From Roseicyclus salinarum (GTDB taxonomy: Bacteria; Pseudomonadota; Alphaproteobacteria; Rhodobacterales; Rhodobacteraceae): DNA of 64,000 bases. This document shows, piece by piece, positions 45,102-54,145 of this stretch. The number at the start of each line of letters is the position of its first letter. The first letter of the stretch is position 1. The position numbers were made by a program, and so were the translations under genes. Under the pieces are notes generated by a model. That model worked only from the letters and a program-made list of their open reading frames with translations. It did not search any database and had not been told where the DNA came from. The stretch spans positions 62,001 to 126,000 of the forward strand of contig NZ_JARRSA010000004.1 of the NCBI RefSeq assembly GCF_029624655.1. Direction: 5' to 3'.

Positions 45102-46265
45102 CTAGAGGTCGGCGTGAAATTCCTCGACGAGATGGCGGACCACGGCGCGCATGGCCTCCTGCCCGGTCGCGCCGGCGCCAAGGGCGGCGGCCTGCACCTC
45201 GCGCTGGCGATCCGACGAGGTGCCGCGTTCCGGGATCTCGGCCAGCCGCTCCAGTTCCGGCAGGCACCCCAGCGCCTCGGCGTCCTCCGACAGGATGCCG
45301 ACTAGTTCGGCGCCGAGGTCGGCCATCGGCACGATGCGCCGCGCGCCGAAATCGATCAGCCCCTCGTTCACGCCGTAGCGTTGCGCGCGCCAGCGGTTCT
45401 CGTTGATCAGGAAACGGTCGTAGATGCGCCAGCGCAGGTTGGAATGCCTCAGCCGCGCGAGGTGGCGGATCAGGCATTGCACCGTGGCCGCGATCGTCAG
45501 GGCGTCCTCCATGCGCGGGCAGACGTCGCAGATCCGCGTCTCGAGGGTGGGAAAGCGGTGCGAGGGGCGCAGGTCCCACCAGATCTTCGTCGTGTCCTCG
45601 ATCATGCCGAGGTCGATCAGGGTGCCGGTCGTGCGCTCGTATTCGGCGTAGGAGGCGAAGCGCGGCGGAAGCCCGGTGCGCGGCAGGTTGTCGAAGACCG
45701 TCAGCCGGTAGGAGGCGAGGCCGGTGTCCTGTCCCTGCCAGAAGGGCGAGGAGGTCGACAGCGCGAGGAGATGCGGCAGGAAGTAGCTGAGCTGGCTCAT
45801 CAGGTCCACGCGCTGCTCGTCGTCGGGAAGGCCGACATGGATGTGCATCCCGCAGATCAGCATCCGGCGCACGACGCCGCCGAGGTCTCGGGCGAGCTGG
45901 TTGTAGCGGTCCTTGTCGGTGTGGTGCTGGTCCTTCCAGTCGGCGAAGGGGTGGCAGGACACGGCGATGGGCGTCAGTCCGAACTCCGCCGCGCAGTCCG
46001 AGACGGTCGAGCGCAGGCGCTTGAGGTCCTCGCGCGCCGCGCCAATGTCGGCGCAGACCTGCGTCCCGATCTCGATCTGGCATTGCAGGAATTCCGGGCT
46101 GACCTGCCCCTCGAGTTTCGCCGCGCAGGCCTCCATCAGGGCTTGCGGCGCCTCGGCGAGCGCGCCCGTCTCGCGGTCGACGAGCAGGTATTCCTCCTCG
46201 ATCCCGATGGTGTAGGGCCCCGGCGTGCGGGATCCGCCTTGGTTGGGGTCGTCGGTCACTGGCAT
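45102..46265 (-). CDS. YbdK-type carboxylate-amine ligase (GCS2 family)
   Basis: A 387-residue protein of the glutamate-cysteine ligase 2 family; E. coli YbdK has weak glutamate-cysteine ligase activity, but the true role is unknown. Signatures: [13 protein letters not shown] near residue 18, [14 protein letters not shown] near 60, [10 protein letters not shown] near 138, and [11 protein letters not shown] near 310. The ATG at 46265 is chosen for the family N-terminus. It ends 92 bp before the acyl-CoA dehydrogenase start, on the same strand. Confidence 0.9.
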   Translation of the reverse strand: MPVTDDPNQGGSRTPGPYTIGIEEEYLLVDRETGALAEAPQALMEACAAKLEGQVSPEFLQCQIEIGTQVCADIGAAREDLKRLRSTVSDCAAEFGLTPIAVSCHPFADWKDQHHTDKDRYNQLARDLGGVVRRMLICGMHIHVGLPDDEQRVDLMSQLSYFLPHLLALSTSSPFWQGQDTGLASYRLTVFDNLPRTGLPPRFASYAEYERTTGTLIDLGMIEDTTKIWWDLRPSHRFPTLETRICDVCPRMEDALTIAATVQCLIRHLARLRHSNLRWRIYDRFLINENRWRAQRYGVNEGLIDFGARRIVPMADLGAELVGILSEDAEALGCLPELERLAEIPERGTSSDRQREVQAAALGAGATGQEAMRAVVRHLVEEFHADL

Positions 46266-46437
46266 TCCCCCGGTCCACGTCACGCGAGGATGGCGCGGAG
46301 GCAGCCCCGTTGCCAAGGAAAAACCGGCCCGACGCGCGGCGCACACGGCGGTTCAAGACTGCGTGACGCGGCCTGTCGGCGGGCGGGTGGCGCGACGACC
46401 TGTGTAATGATGACCTTTCAAGCATCTGGAGAACCCC

Positions 46438-46926
46438 ATGAACCGCCGGACTTTCCTTGCCGCATCCACGAGCCTCGGGGCCGTCGCGCTCGGGGCGTCG
46501 CGGGCCCTTGCCGCCACTGTGGCGGAAGGCCCGTTCGAGATCACCCGCACGCAAGCCGAGTGGCGCGCGATGCTGAGCGAGACGCAATACGCCGTGATGC
46601 GCGAGGGCGCGACCGAGCCTCCCTATTCCAGCCCCCTCAACGACGAGGACCGCCGCGGCACGTTCCATTGCCGGGGGTGCGACCTGCCGCTCTACGCCTC
46701 TGACACGAAATACGACAGCGGGACCGGCTGGCCGAGCTTCTACGAAGCGCTTCCCGACGCCATCGGCACGATGGAGGACCGGACGCTTTTGTTCCTCGTC
46801 CGCACGGAATGCCACTGCCGGCGCTGCGGCAGCCACCTGGGGCACATCTTCGACGACGGCCCCCAGCCCACCGGCAAGCGACACTGCCTGAACGGCGTAT
46901 CGCTGGTGTTCCGCCCGGCGGCCTGA
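46438..46926 (+). CDS. msrB: Exported peptide-methionine (R)-S-oxide reductase
   Basis: Repairs R-methionine sulfoxide in proteins. The 162-residue precursor has a twin-arginine-type signal (NRRTFLAAS, cleavage near ALA at 25-26), placing it in the periplasm, unlike the usual cytosolic MsrB. The zinc site is Cys78, Cys81, Cys127, Cys130; the catalytic residue is Cys150 in KRHCLNGVSLVF, with GTGWPSFYEAL near 95-105. A second, resolving cysteine is not at the usual place, though Cys125 is nearby. It is a single gene. Confidence 0.94.
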   Translation: MNRRTFLAASTSLGAVALGASRALAATVAEGPFEITRTQAEWRAMLSETQYAVMREGATEPPYSSPLNDEDRRGTFHCRGCDLPLYASDTKYDSGTGWPSFYEALPDAIGTMEDRTLLFLVRTECHCRRCGSHLGHIFDDGPQPTGKRHCLNGVSLVFRPAA

Positions 46927-47236
46927 CCGGGCGCGGCGGGCTTCGGTCCCTCGGGCGTCCCGCGCGTCCGGGGCACGCTGCCGCAGGGCGCAGGCCAAAC
47001 GTCGATTCGGTGTGCGAGGCCGCCCGGAGACGTCGAAATTGTTTACCTTGCCGACCGAGGATGTCGAAGATGACGGGCATTCCGGCGCATTGTTCGCAGG
47101 GCGGATACAAAGCCCTGCGCCAACCACTTTAAGGCGACAACGTGGCGAGATTGTGTTAACGATCTAGCCGGGACCGGCAATGTTTGCCGAATTCGGCAAG
47201 AGTTGGGTGTCATCCCACACCCATGGGGAGCAATTT
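46927..47236. other. Leader and promoter region of the first VPLPA-CTERM gene
   Basis: A 310-bp gap. It is less GC-rich after about 47030 and contains the 16-bp palindrome at 47184-47199 and an 18-base hairpin GGGTGT-N6-ACACCC at 47205-47222, the latter immediately before the GGGGAG ribosome-binding site. No small gene is supported. Confidence 0.5.
47184..47199. promoter_or_regulatory. Perfect 16-bp palindrome TTGCCGAATTCGGCAA
   Basis: A perfect palindrome 38 bp before the start codon of the first VPLPA-CTERM gene. It may be an operator for a dimeric repressor or activator, or part of an mRNA leader structure with the adjacent hairpin. It does not match a sigma-54 promoter (GG to GC spacing is 8, not 10). 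Confidence 0.5.
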
Positions 47237-47956
47237 ATGAAAACCCTTTTGAAAACGTTGGCCGTCGCGTCAACGACGCTTGTGCTGGCCGGCGGGGCGG
47301 CTTCGGCGTCGATCGTTCTCGCGTTCGGAAGCAACTCGAACACCACGAACGCGCAGCTGACCGGCGCCTCGGGCACCGCGACGCTGGATTTCTCCGATGA
47401 CGCGGACGGCGTTCTGGTGAAGGTGACGGTGGAGAACACGACCGGCGACACCATCTTCGGGGCGGGCGCCACCGCCTCCGAACTCACCTACTTCGGCTTC
47501 GACCTCGTGGACGGGGCGTCATACTTCGGCGGTTTCGTCGGGGGCACCTACCTCGACACGCTGAACGTCGACACCAGCGCATCGCCGTTCGGAACGATCG
47601 ACATCGGGGCCGGTGACGATGCGAACTTCCAGGGGGCCGGCGGACAGGGCGGTGCCGACGGCATCCCGTCGACGGACCCGAACACGACGGACATGTTCAG
47701 CTTCATCCTGTCCTACACAGGCGGCGGCGCGACGGACCTCGAGAACGCCTTCTATTCGGCGTTCACCGACGATCCGGTGCTCCTGTCCGTGATGCGCTTC
47801 CAGTCCGTGAATGCGGGCGAGGGAAGCGACAAGCTCAGCGGCCCCGACGTCTCGCAGCCCGGCGCCCCCGTTCCGCTTCCGGCCGCAGGCTGGATGCTCA
47901 TCGCGGGTATCGGCGGGCTCGTGGCGATGAAGCGGCGCAAGGCGGCCAACGCCTGA
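47237..47956 (+). CDS. VPLPA-CTERM sorting-domain surface protein 1
   Basis: A 239-residue secreted protein. It has a Sec signal peptide (residues 1-24, cut near ASA), an acidic beta-rich body high in Gly, Ser, Thr and Asp, and a C-terminal sorting tag: VPLPAAGWM, a hydrophobic helix, then a Lys/Arg-rich tail (MKRRK). This three-part tag is the VPLPA variant of PEP-CTERM, recognised by a dedicated exosortase that is not in this window. A terminator follows directly. A second protein with the same tag lies 300 bp downstream; their bodies are not alike. Confidence 0.9.
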   Translation: MKTLLKTLAVASTTLVLAGGAASASIVLAFGSNSNTTNAQLTGASGTATLDFSDDADGVLVKVTVENTTGDTIFGAGATASELTYFGFDLVDGASYFGGFVGGTYLDTLNVDTSASPFGTIDIGAGDDANFQGAGGQGGADGIPSTDPNTTDMFSFILSYTGGGATDLENAFYSAFTDDPVLLSVMRFQSVNAGEGSDKLSGPDVSQPGAPVPLPAAGWMLIAGIGGLVAMKRRKAANA

Positions 47957-47982
47957 GCGACAGCACGTTATGTATCGGGAGG

Positions 47983-48009
47983 GAGGCGGCCGTCAGGGCC
48001 GCCTCTTTT
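47983..48009 (+). terminator. Terminator after VPLPA-CTERM gene 1
   Basis: Stem GAGGCGGCC / GGCCGCCTC with a 5-base loop followed by TTTT, 27 bp after the stop codon. Confidence 0.88.
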
Positions 48010-48252
48010 CGTTTGCCGGCCGGGCAACGCCGCGTCCCTCGCGCCGGCCGGAGGCGTTGGGGCCCACAAGGGCCGATCGGCCTTCCTCCCCCGTCAAGAA
48101 CGTCCATATCCGCGAGCCGTTTGCCGCAAGGGGCCCGCATGGCGGAAAGATGGCCGGAATGTGTCAGGAATGGGGAACCTCCGCGCCGGATCCGGGTTGA
48201 TCCGTATTACCGCCATGGCATGGGGCCGTGGCACCATGCGAGGGAGGCATTC

Positions 48253-48915
48253 ATGAAACGGATGTTGAGTTTCGGCGCAGCCGCGGCACTCGGATTGGGA
48301 TTGGCGGGGCCGGCGTCCGCCGCGCTCATCACGTTCGATACCGTGCTCGGCGGCAACCCACACGGAACCTATGTCGAGGACGGGTTCGCATTTACGCCCA
48401 ACAGCGGGACGAATTCGGTCAAATGCTATTCAGGCCAGTGCCTGCAGGAACTGCAGCAAGGCGAGATCACGACGATGACCCGGGTGGACGGGCTGGACTT
48501 CACGCTCGAGTCGTTCTTCTTCGACCTCTCGGGCAACACCCAGAACGCCGACAACTCGGTCAAGATCGAGGGGTTTCTGGACGGGTCCAGCACCTCGGTT
48601 TTCGAGTTCATGGTCGGCGGCCAGTATGGCGCGGGCCTGACCTACGGAAGCCAGGTCACGATCCGGGACGAGGCCGGGAACGTGGTAACCGATCCGCTCG
48701 CCTTCAGCACGGGTGACGGCGACGGCTATTTCGCGTTCTTCGATCCAGCCATCGGTCCGTTCACGCGGCTCGTCTTCTCGTCCGACGCGGAAGGCCAGAC
48801 GCGCATCGACAACATCAACGCCTCGCCCGTGCCGCTTCCGGCTGCGGGCTGGATGCTGTTCGGCGCGCTTGGCGGCCTCGCTGCCCTGAGGCGGCGCCGC
48901 AAGGCTTCGGCCTGA
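48253..48915 (+). CDS. VPLPA-CTERM sorting-domain surface protein 2
   Basis: A 220-residue secreted protein with signal peptide (residues 1-23, cut near ASA), a beta-rich body that includes LITFDTVLGG and a cysteine pair (CYSGQC, near residue 58), and the C-terminal tag VPLPAAGWM, helix, RRRRK. The body resembles PEP-CTERM proteins in which a galactose-binding-like beta sandwich is common, but I cannot assign a fold. The ATG follows GGGAGGC. It has its own promoter region and terminator. Confidence 0.9.
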   Translation: MKRMLSFGAAAALGLGLAGPASAALITFDTVLGGNPHGTYVEDGFAFTPNSGTNSVKCYSGQCLQELQQGEITTMTRVDGLDFTLESFFFDLSGNTQNADNSVKIEGFLDGSSTSVFEFMVGGQYGAGLTYGSQVTIRDEAGNVVTDPLAFSTGDGDGYFAFFDPAIGPFTRLVFSSDAEGQTRIDNINASPVPLPAAGWMLFGALGGLAALRRRRKASA

Positions 48916-48938
48916 CCGGCAGGAGCCCCTGAAACGGG

Positions 48939-48970
48939 AAAGGGGCGGCCCGTGACGGCCGCCCCTTTCT
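48939..48970. terminator. Terminator between VPLPA-CTERM gene 2 and mmsA
   Basis: Stem AAAGGGGCGGCC / GGCCGCCCCTTT with a short loop, A and T tracts on both sides; serves the two convergent genes. Confidence 0.88.
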
Positions 48971-48976
48971 TGGTTC

Positions 48977-50476
48977 TCAGTCCATCTGCTTGAAGTGGAA
49001 CTCGCCGCCTTCCTTGATCCCCGAGGGCCAACGCGCCGTGACCGTCTTGGTGCGCGTGTAGAAGCGGAAGGCGTCCGGCCCGTGCTGGTTCAGGTCGCCG
49101 AAGCCCGACTTCTTCCAGCCTCCGAACGTGTGGTAGGCCAGCGGAACCGGGATCGGCACGTTGATGCCGACCATGCCGATGTTGATCCGGCTGGCGAAGT
49201 CGCGCGCGGCGTCGCCGTCACGGGTGAAGATCGCGGTGCCGTTGCCGTATTCGTGGTCCATGGCAAGCCCCAGCGCCTCTTCGTAGGAGCCCGCGCGCAC
49301 CGTCGAGAGGACGGGGCCGAAAATCTCCTGGCGATAGATGTCCATGTCGGGCGTCACGCGGTCGAAGAGATGCGGGCCCACGAAAAAGCCGTTCTCGTAG
49401 CCCTGAAGCTTGAAGCCGCGTCCGTCGACGACAAGCTCGGCCCCCTGGTCCACGCCCGACTGCACGAGGCGCAGGATGTTCTCCTTGGCCTGCGGCGTCA
49501 CGACGGGGCCGTAGTCCACGTCGTTGCCGGCGGTGTAGGGGCCGACCTTGAGCGCCTCGATCTTCGGGACCAGCTTCTCGATCAGGCGGTCGGCGGTCTC
49601 GTCGCCGACGGGCACCGCGACCGAGATCGCCATGCAGCGCTCGCCCGCCGCCCCGTAGCCCGCGCCAACCAGCGCGTCCGCGGCCTGGTCCATGTCCGCG
49701 TCGGGCATGATGATCATGTGGTTCTTCGCGCCGCCGAAGCACTGCACGCGCTTGCCGTTGGCGCAGCCGCGCTCGTAGATGTACTGCGCGATCGGGGTGG
49801 AGCCGACGAAGCCCACGCCCGCGATCGTGTGGTTGTCGAGGATGGCGTCGACCGCTTCCTTGTCGCCGTTGACGACCTGCAGGACGCCGTCGGGCAGACC
49901 CGCCTCCTGCATCAGCTCGGCCAGCATCATCGGCACCGAGGGGTCGCGCTCGGAGGGCTTGAGGATGAAGGCGTTGCCGCACGACAGCGCGGGCGCCATC
50001 TTCCACATCGGGATCATCGCGGGAAAGTTGAAGGGCGTGATGCCGGCGGCGACGCCGATGGGCTGGCGCATCGAGTACATGTCGATGCCGGGGCCGGCCG
50101 CATCGGTGAACTCGCCCTTCAGGAGGTGCGGCGCGCCGATGCAGAACTCGACCACTTCCAGCCCGCGCTGCACGTCGCCCTTGGCGTCCGGGATCGTCTT
50201 GCCGTGCTCGCGGCTCAGGGCCTCCGCCAGCTTGTCCATGTCGCGGTTCAAGAGGCGCACGAACTCCATCATCACCCGCGCGCGGCGCTGCGGGTTCGTG
50301 GCGGCCCATGCGGGCTGCGCGGCGGCCGCGCTGGCCACGGCGGCGTCCAGCTCGGCCTTCGAGGCGAGCGCGACCTTCGCCTGAACCTCGCCCGTGGCGG
50401 GGTTCCAGACGTCCGCGGTGCGCCCCGACGTGCCCGGCACGCGCTTGCCGTCGATCCAGTGTCCGATCTGTTCCAT
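48977..50476 (-). CDS. mmsA: Methylmalonate-semialdehyde dehydrogenase (CoA-acylating)
   Basis: Converts methylmalonate semialdehyde to propionyl-CoA, the last step specific to valine degradation. The 499-residue aldehyde dehydrogenase has ITPFNFPAMIPMWKMAPAL near residue 145, the NAD-loop VGFVGSTPIAQYIYERG near 223 and the catalytic cysteine in GERCMAISVAV near 285. The lack of a glutamate general base at the usual place and the FGGAKNHMIIMPDAD motif are typical of the CoA-dependent MMSDH class. ATG 50476 follows GGAGGGAGAGACC. A divergent LysR gene is its likely regulator. Confidence 0.96.
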   Translation of the reverse strand: MEQIGHWIDGKRVPGTSGRTADVWNPATGEVQAKVALASKAELDAAVASAAAAQPAWAATNPQRRARVMMEFVRLLNRDMDKLAEALSREHGKTIPDAKGDVQRGLEVVEFCIGAPHLLKGEFTDAAGPGIDMYSMRQPIGVAAGITPFNFPAMIPMWKMAPALSCGNAFILKPSERDPSVPMMLAELMQEAGLPDGVLQVVNGDKEAVDAILDNHTIAGVGFVGSTPIAQYIYERGCANGKRVQCFGGAKNHMIIMPDADMDQAADALVGAGYGAAGERCMAISVAVPVGDETADRLIEKLVPKIEALKVGPYTAGNDVDYGPVVTPQAKENILRLVQSGVDQGAELVVDGRGFKLQGYENGFFVGPHLFDRVTPDMDIYRQEIFGPVLSTVRAGSYEEALGLAMDHEYGNGTAIFTRDGDAARDFASRINIGMVGINVPIPVPLAYHTFGGWKKSGFGDLNQHGPDAFRFYTRTKTVTARWPSGIKEGGEFHFKQMD

Positions 50477-50560
50477 GGGTCTCTCCCTCCGGGTGAATGC
50501 TCTGGCGCGACCATACCCTTGCGCGGACGCCCGTAAAAGCGGCAGGTTGTCAAAGTCGTT

Positions 50561-50574
50561 TTGCGAAAATGCAA
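50561..50574. promoter_or_regulatory. Putative LysR site TTGC-N6-GCAA
   Basis: An inverted repeat with the T-N11-A core of LysR-type operators, in the 108-bp gap between mmsA and the divergent LysR gene, ending 10 bp before the lysR ATG. Confidence 0.4.
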
Positions 50575-50584
50575 GGATGTGGAG

Positions 50585-51487
50585 ATGAGCGCACCGACGA
50601 ACTGGGACGACATGCGCGTCTTTCTCGCCGTAGCCCGGCAGGAGGGGCTTTCGGGCGCGGGGCGGCTGTTGCGCCTTGACCCCGCGACGGTCGGGCGGCG
50701 CGTGGCGCGGCTGGAACGGTCGCTCGGCGCGGTGCTTTTCGCGAAGTCCCCGCAGGGCTACCGCCTCACGGAGGCGGGGCAGCGCCTGCTGCCGCGGGCC
50801 GAGGCGGCGGAGGCCTCGCTGCGCGACGGGCTCGACGCGGCGGGCGACGGGGCCGGGGGGCTGACCGGCACCATCCGCATCGGCGCGCCGGACGGTTGCG
50901 CCAATTATCTCCTGCCGCAGGTCTGCGCGCGGATCTCCGCCGCGCATCCCGACCTCGACATCCAGATCCTCGCGCTTCCGCGTGTCGTCAACCTGTCGCG
51001 CCGTGAGGCGGACCTCGCCATCGCCGTCTCGGCCCCCAAGACCGACAGGCTGCGCGCCGAACGGCTGGCCGATTACCGCCTGTCGCTGGCCGCGACGCCC
51101 GAACTGCTCGAGCGCGAGGGCACGCCGCTGTCCGTGGCCGACCTGCGCGGCCGGCGGATGATCGGCTACATCCCGGACATGATCTTCGACGCCGAACTCG
51201 ACTACCTCGCCTCGCTCGGCGTCACGCGGGTCACGCTGGCGTCCAACGCCGTCTCGGTGCAGCTCAATTTTGCGCGGGCGGGGGCGGGGCTGGCGATCGT
51301 GCACGATTTCGCGCTGCCCTTCGCGCCCGGCCTTGTGCGCGTGCTGCCGGGCGAGGTCGCGCTCGCGCGCACGTTCTGGCTCGTGACCCATGCAGGCCCC
51401 CGTGACGCGCGGCTCGACCGTTTCGCCACGATGCTGCGCGACGGCCTGCGCGCCGAGGTGGCGCGTCTCGAGGCCTCGGTTGCCTGA
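50585..51487 (+). CDS. LysR-family transcriptional regulator
   Basis: A 300-residue regulator. The winged helix-turn-helix occupies residues 1-65 (WDDMRVFLAVARQEGLSGAGRLLRL then VGRRVARLERSLGA, the classic LTTR pattern), and a periplasmic-binding-like effector domain starts at about residue 92 (LTGTIRIGAPDG). It is divergent from mmsA with a 108-bp shared promoter region, so control of valine catabolism is likely but unproven; the better-known MmsR of Pseudomonas is AraC-type. ATG 50585 is chosen; an in-frame ATG eight codons earlier is weaker. Confidence 0.9.
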   Translation: MSAPTNWDDMRVFLAVARQEGLSGAGRLLRLDPATVGRRVARLERSLGAVLFAKSPQGYRLTEAGQRLLPRAEAAEASLRDGLDAAGDGAGGLTGTIRIGAPDGCANYLLPQVCARISAAHPDLDIQILALPRVVNLSRREADLAIAVSAPKTDRLRAERLADYRLSLAATPELLEREGTPLSVADLRGRRMIGYIPDMIFDAELDYLASLGVTRVTLASNAVSVQLNFARAGAGLAIVHDFALPFAPGLVRVLPGEVALARTFWLVTHAGPRDARLDRFATMLRDGLRAEVARLEASVA

Positions 51488-51869
51488 GGGCGCTCAGCGT
51501 CCCGGCGTGCGGACCGGCGCGTCGGTGCACGCAGCGGGACGCCCGTCGCACCGAGGAATGCCAAGAACACGGGCGCCTCGAGCACCAGAAGCGACAGGAG
51601 CGCGAAGGCCCACCGCCTCGGCGGCACGGGGCCCAGCCGGAACTCCGGGCCGTCGCCCGCGTAGATCAACGGTGCAAGCCCGAGCGTGGTCACGACGATG
51701 TCCCCGCACCGGCAAGTGCCGCGTTGCTGGCGAGGATGGTCATGCTCAGGCGCCGTCGCGGCATTCCTGCCCCGCGGCCATGCCGTTTTCCTTGACTCGC
51801 AGGGGGATGACGGCGGACCCTCGGTGCGAGGAGACGGACATACGGCGCAGCGGCAAGGGAGGTGCAGCG
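51488..51869. other. Region with a possible small membrane ORF remnant (minus strand)
   Basis: About 380 bp between lysR and the CBS gene. On the minus strand a 17-codon frame (ATG 51743) overlaps, as GTGA at 51690-51693, a frame that begins VTTLGLAPLIYAG and contains a hydrophobic helix AFALLSLLVLEAPVFLAFLGA. This second frame has no stop before it runs antisense into lysR, so it is probably a decayed gene or chance. I cannot name it. Confidence 0.25.
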
Positions 51870-52304
51870 ATGCTGGTGAAGCAGATACTGAAGTCGAAAT
51901 CGGACGACGGGATCGTGACGGTGCAGCCCGGAACGAGCGTGGCGGATGTGGCGAAACTCTTGTCCGCAAGGCGCATCGGGGCGATCGTGGTCTCGCCCGA
52001 CGGCAAGCGCGCGGCCGGCATCGTGTCCGAGCGCGACATCGTCCGCGAACTCGGCCAGTCCGGCGCGGCCTGCATGGCGCAGGATGTCGACAGCATCATG
52101 ACGTCCCAGATCGTCGGATGCAGCCTGTCGGACACTTCCGACCATGTGCTGGCCGCAATGACGCAGGGACGCTTCCGCCACATGCCGGTCGTCGAGGCCG
52201 GCGAGATGGTCGGCCTCATCTCCATCGGCGACGTGGTCAAGGCGCAGCTCGCAACGCTCGAGATGGAGAAGGACGCGCTCGAGAGCATGATCAAGGGGTT
52301 CTGA
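51870..52304 (+). CDS. CBS-domain protein
   Basis: A 144-residue protein consisting of a pair of CBS motifs (Bateman domain): residues about 10-65 (VTVQPGTSVADVAKLLSARRIGAIVVS ... GIVSERDIVREL) and 78-135 (MTSQIVGCSLSDTSDHVLAAMTQGRFRHMPVVE ... GLISIGDVVK). Bateman domains bind adenine nucleotides. Stand-alone forms of this kind are widespread and of uncertain role. ATG 51870 follows AAGGGAGGTG. coaD follows 95 bp later on the same strand. Confidence 0.93.
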   Translation: MLVKQILKSKSDDGIVTVQPGTSVADVAKLLSARRIGAIVVSPDGKRAAGIVSERDIVRELGQSGAACMAQDVDSIMTSQIVGCSLSDTSDHVLAAMTQGRFRHMPVVEAGEMVGLISIGDVVKAQLATLEMEKDALESMIKGF

Positions 52305-52399
52305 GCGGCGCCGCGTCGGCGGGCAGGTCGCGCGGACAGGGGGTTGCACCCCGGCTCGCAATCGTGTTGCGTCGCCCGCGACGAGGGGCAGGGGACAGC

Positions 52400-52900
52400 A
52401 TGACAATGCGCACAGGGCTATATCCGGGCACGTTCGACCCGATCACGTTCGGCCATGTCGACATCATCAAACGCGCCTGCCAGCTTGTGGACAAGCTGGT
52501 GATCGGCGTGGCGATCAACCGCGACAAGGGCCCGCTTTTCTCGCTGGAGGAGCGCGTGGCGATGGTCGAGGCCGAGACGGCGCACCTGACCGCGGCCACG
52601 GGCGCGGAGATCGTCGTGCATCCCTTCGAGAACCTGCTCGTCGATTGCGCCCGCGACGTCGGCGCCAGCATGATCATCCGCGGGCTGCGGGCGGTTGCGG
52701 ATTTCGAGTACGAGTTCCAGATGGTGGGCATGAATCGCAAGCTCGACGCGGATATCGTGACCGTCTTCCTGATGGCCGAGGCCGATCGCCAGGCCATCGC
52801 CTCCAAGCTCGTCAAGGAGATCGCGCGGCTGAAGGGCGACGTGTCGCATTTCGTGCCGCCCGCCGTCGAGATCGCCCTGAAAGAGAAATTCGCCGGCTGA
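52400..52900 (+). CDS. coaD: Phosphopantetheine adenylyltransferase
   Basis: Makes dephospho-CoA from 4'-phosphopantetheine and ATP, the fourth step of CoA synthesis. The 166-residue protein has the nucleotidyltransferase motif YPGTFDPITFGHVDI at residues 8-22 (T/HxGH), the conserved IIRGLRAVADFEYEFQM near 93-109 and ASKLVKEIARLKGDV near 134-148. The length is typical. The start ATG follows GGGGACAGC. It sits upstream of two cyclophilin genes (36 bp gap). Confidence 0.97.
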   Translation: MTMRTGLYPGTFDPITFGHVDIIKRACQLVDKLVIGVAINRDKGPLFSLEERVAMVEAETAHLTAATGAEIVVHPFENLLVDCARDVGASMIIRGLRAVADFEYEFQMVGMNRKLDADIVTVFLMAEADRQAIASKLVKEIARLKGDVSHFVPPAVEIALKEKFAG

Positions 52901-52936
52901 ACCCGGCATCGTCACACAACGCGAAAGAGAAGAAAA

Positions 52937-53437
52937 ATGGCCGATATCAAGGACCCGGAGAACACCATCCTGATCGAACTCAAGGGCGGCACCGTCGTGA
53001 TCGAGCTTCTGCCCGACGTGGCGCCCGCACACAGCGCGCGGATGAAGGAACTCGCGCGCGAGGGCGCCTATGACGGCGTGATCTTCCACCGCGTGATCGA
53101 GGGCTTCATGGCCCAGACTGGCGACGTGGAACATGGCGTGGAGGGCGGCAACATGCGCCGCGCGGGCACCGGCGGTTCCTCGAAGCCCGACCTGCCGGCC
53201 GAGTTCTCCCGGCTGCCGCACGACCGCGGCACCCTCGGCGCGGCGCGGTCGCAGAACCCCAACTCGGCCAACAGCCAGTTCTTCATCAACTTCTCCGACA
53301 ACCATTTCCTGAACGGCCAGTACACCGTCTACGGTCGCGTGATCGAAGGGATGGAGCATGTCGACGCCATCACGCGGGGCGAGCCGCCCGCCAATCCCGA
53401 CAAGATGATCTCGGTCAAGGTGGCCGCCGATGCATAG
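52937..53437 (+). CDS. Cytosolic peptidyl-prolyl cis-trans isomerase (cyclophilin)
   Basis: A 166-residue cyclophilin without signal peptide. The active-site residues are visible: FHRVIEGFMAQTGD (Arg, Phe, Met, Gln) near residues 50-63, SQFFINF near 110 and HFLNGQYTVYGRV near 121. It likely catalyses prolyl isomerisation in the cytosol. It overlaps the next gene, an exported cyclophilin of the same family, by 8 bp, which suggests an old duplication and coordinated expression. Confidence 0.95.
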   Translation: MADIKDPENTILIELKGGTVVIELLPDVAPAHSARMKELAREGAYDGVIFHRVIEGFMAQTGDVEHGVEGGNMRRAGTGGSSKPDLPAEFSRLPHDRGTLGAARSQNPNSANSQFFINFSDNHFLNGQYTVYGRVIEGMEHVDAITRGEPPANPDKMISVKVAADA

Positions 53438-54014
53438 GCTCGCCGCCGCGGTCTGCCTGCTCGCCGCGCCCGCCTTCGCCACCGGCCTCGAGATCGAGGT
53501 GGACGGCGACGCGCAGGGCACCATCGTGATCGACCTCTTCGAGGAGACGGCCCCCCTGCACGTCGAGCGGATCACCACGCTCGCCGCCGAGGGCGCCTAT
53601 GACGACATCGTCTTCCACCGGGTGATCGACGGCTTCATGGCGCAGACGGGCGACGTGGAGTTCGGCGCCCTCGGGCAGGACATGCGCTATGCCGGGCGTG
53701 GCGGGTCGCGATATCCGGACCTTCCGGCCGAGTTCTCGAACATTCCCTTCGAGCGCGGCATCGTCGGCATGGCCCGCGCCCAGAGTCCCGACAGCGCCAA
53801 CTCGCAGTTCTTCATCATGTTCGCGCCCGCACCGCCCCTGAACGGCCAGTACACTGTCGTGGGCGAGGTCGTCGCGGGGATGGACGTCGTCGATCTCATC
53901 AAGCGCGGCCGCGGTCGCAACGGCGCGGTGATCGGTGAGCCCGACCGGATGGTCGGACTGCGCGTGCTGGAGGAGGACCCCGCACCGCCCCAGGAGACGG
54001 GGAACGACGGCTGA
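53430..54014 (+). CDS. Exported peptidyl-prolyl cis-trans isomerase (cyclophilin)
   Basis: A 194-residue cyclophilin with a signal peptide (residues 1-17, cut near AFA) and so acting in the periplasm. The core matches its upstream neighbour: FHRVIDGFMAQTGD near residue 67-80, SQFFIMF and NGQYTVVGEVV. The C-terminal tail is proline-rich. It overlaps the cytosolic cyclophilin by 8 bp and is followed by a strong terminator. Confidence 0.95.
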   Translation: MHRLAAAVCLLAAPAFATGLEIEVDGDAQGTIVIDLFEETAPLHVERITTLAAEGAYDDIVFHRVIDGFMAQTGDVEFGALGQDMRYAGRGGSRYPDLPAEFSNIPFERGIVGMARAQSPDSANSQFFIMFAPAPPLNGQYTVVGEVVAGMDVVDLIKRGRGRNGAVIGEPDRMVGLRVLEEDPAPPQETGNDG

Positions 54015-54064
54015 GACGGGCCGCGGCCTCGCGGCGTGGCGACGCTTGCATGAACGATTGCGTG

Positions 54065-54089
54065 AAGGGGGCCGCTGCGCCCCCTTTTT
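54065..54089 (+). terminator. Terminator after the cyclophilin pair
   Basis: Stem AAGGGGGC / GCCCCCTT with a 6-base loop and five Ts. Confidence 0.88.
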
Positions 54090-54145
54090 CGTGGCAGACT
54101 GTCAGCAGCCACCGTGCCCGCACCCACATCCGCAGGAGCCCGCCC

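Noticed and set aside
47170-47192. CCGGCAATGTTTGCCG considered as a sigma-54 promoter for the VPLPA-CTERM gene
   Set aside because: GG and GC are 8 bases apart; sigma-54 promoters need 10.
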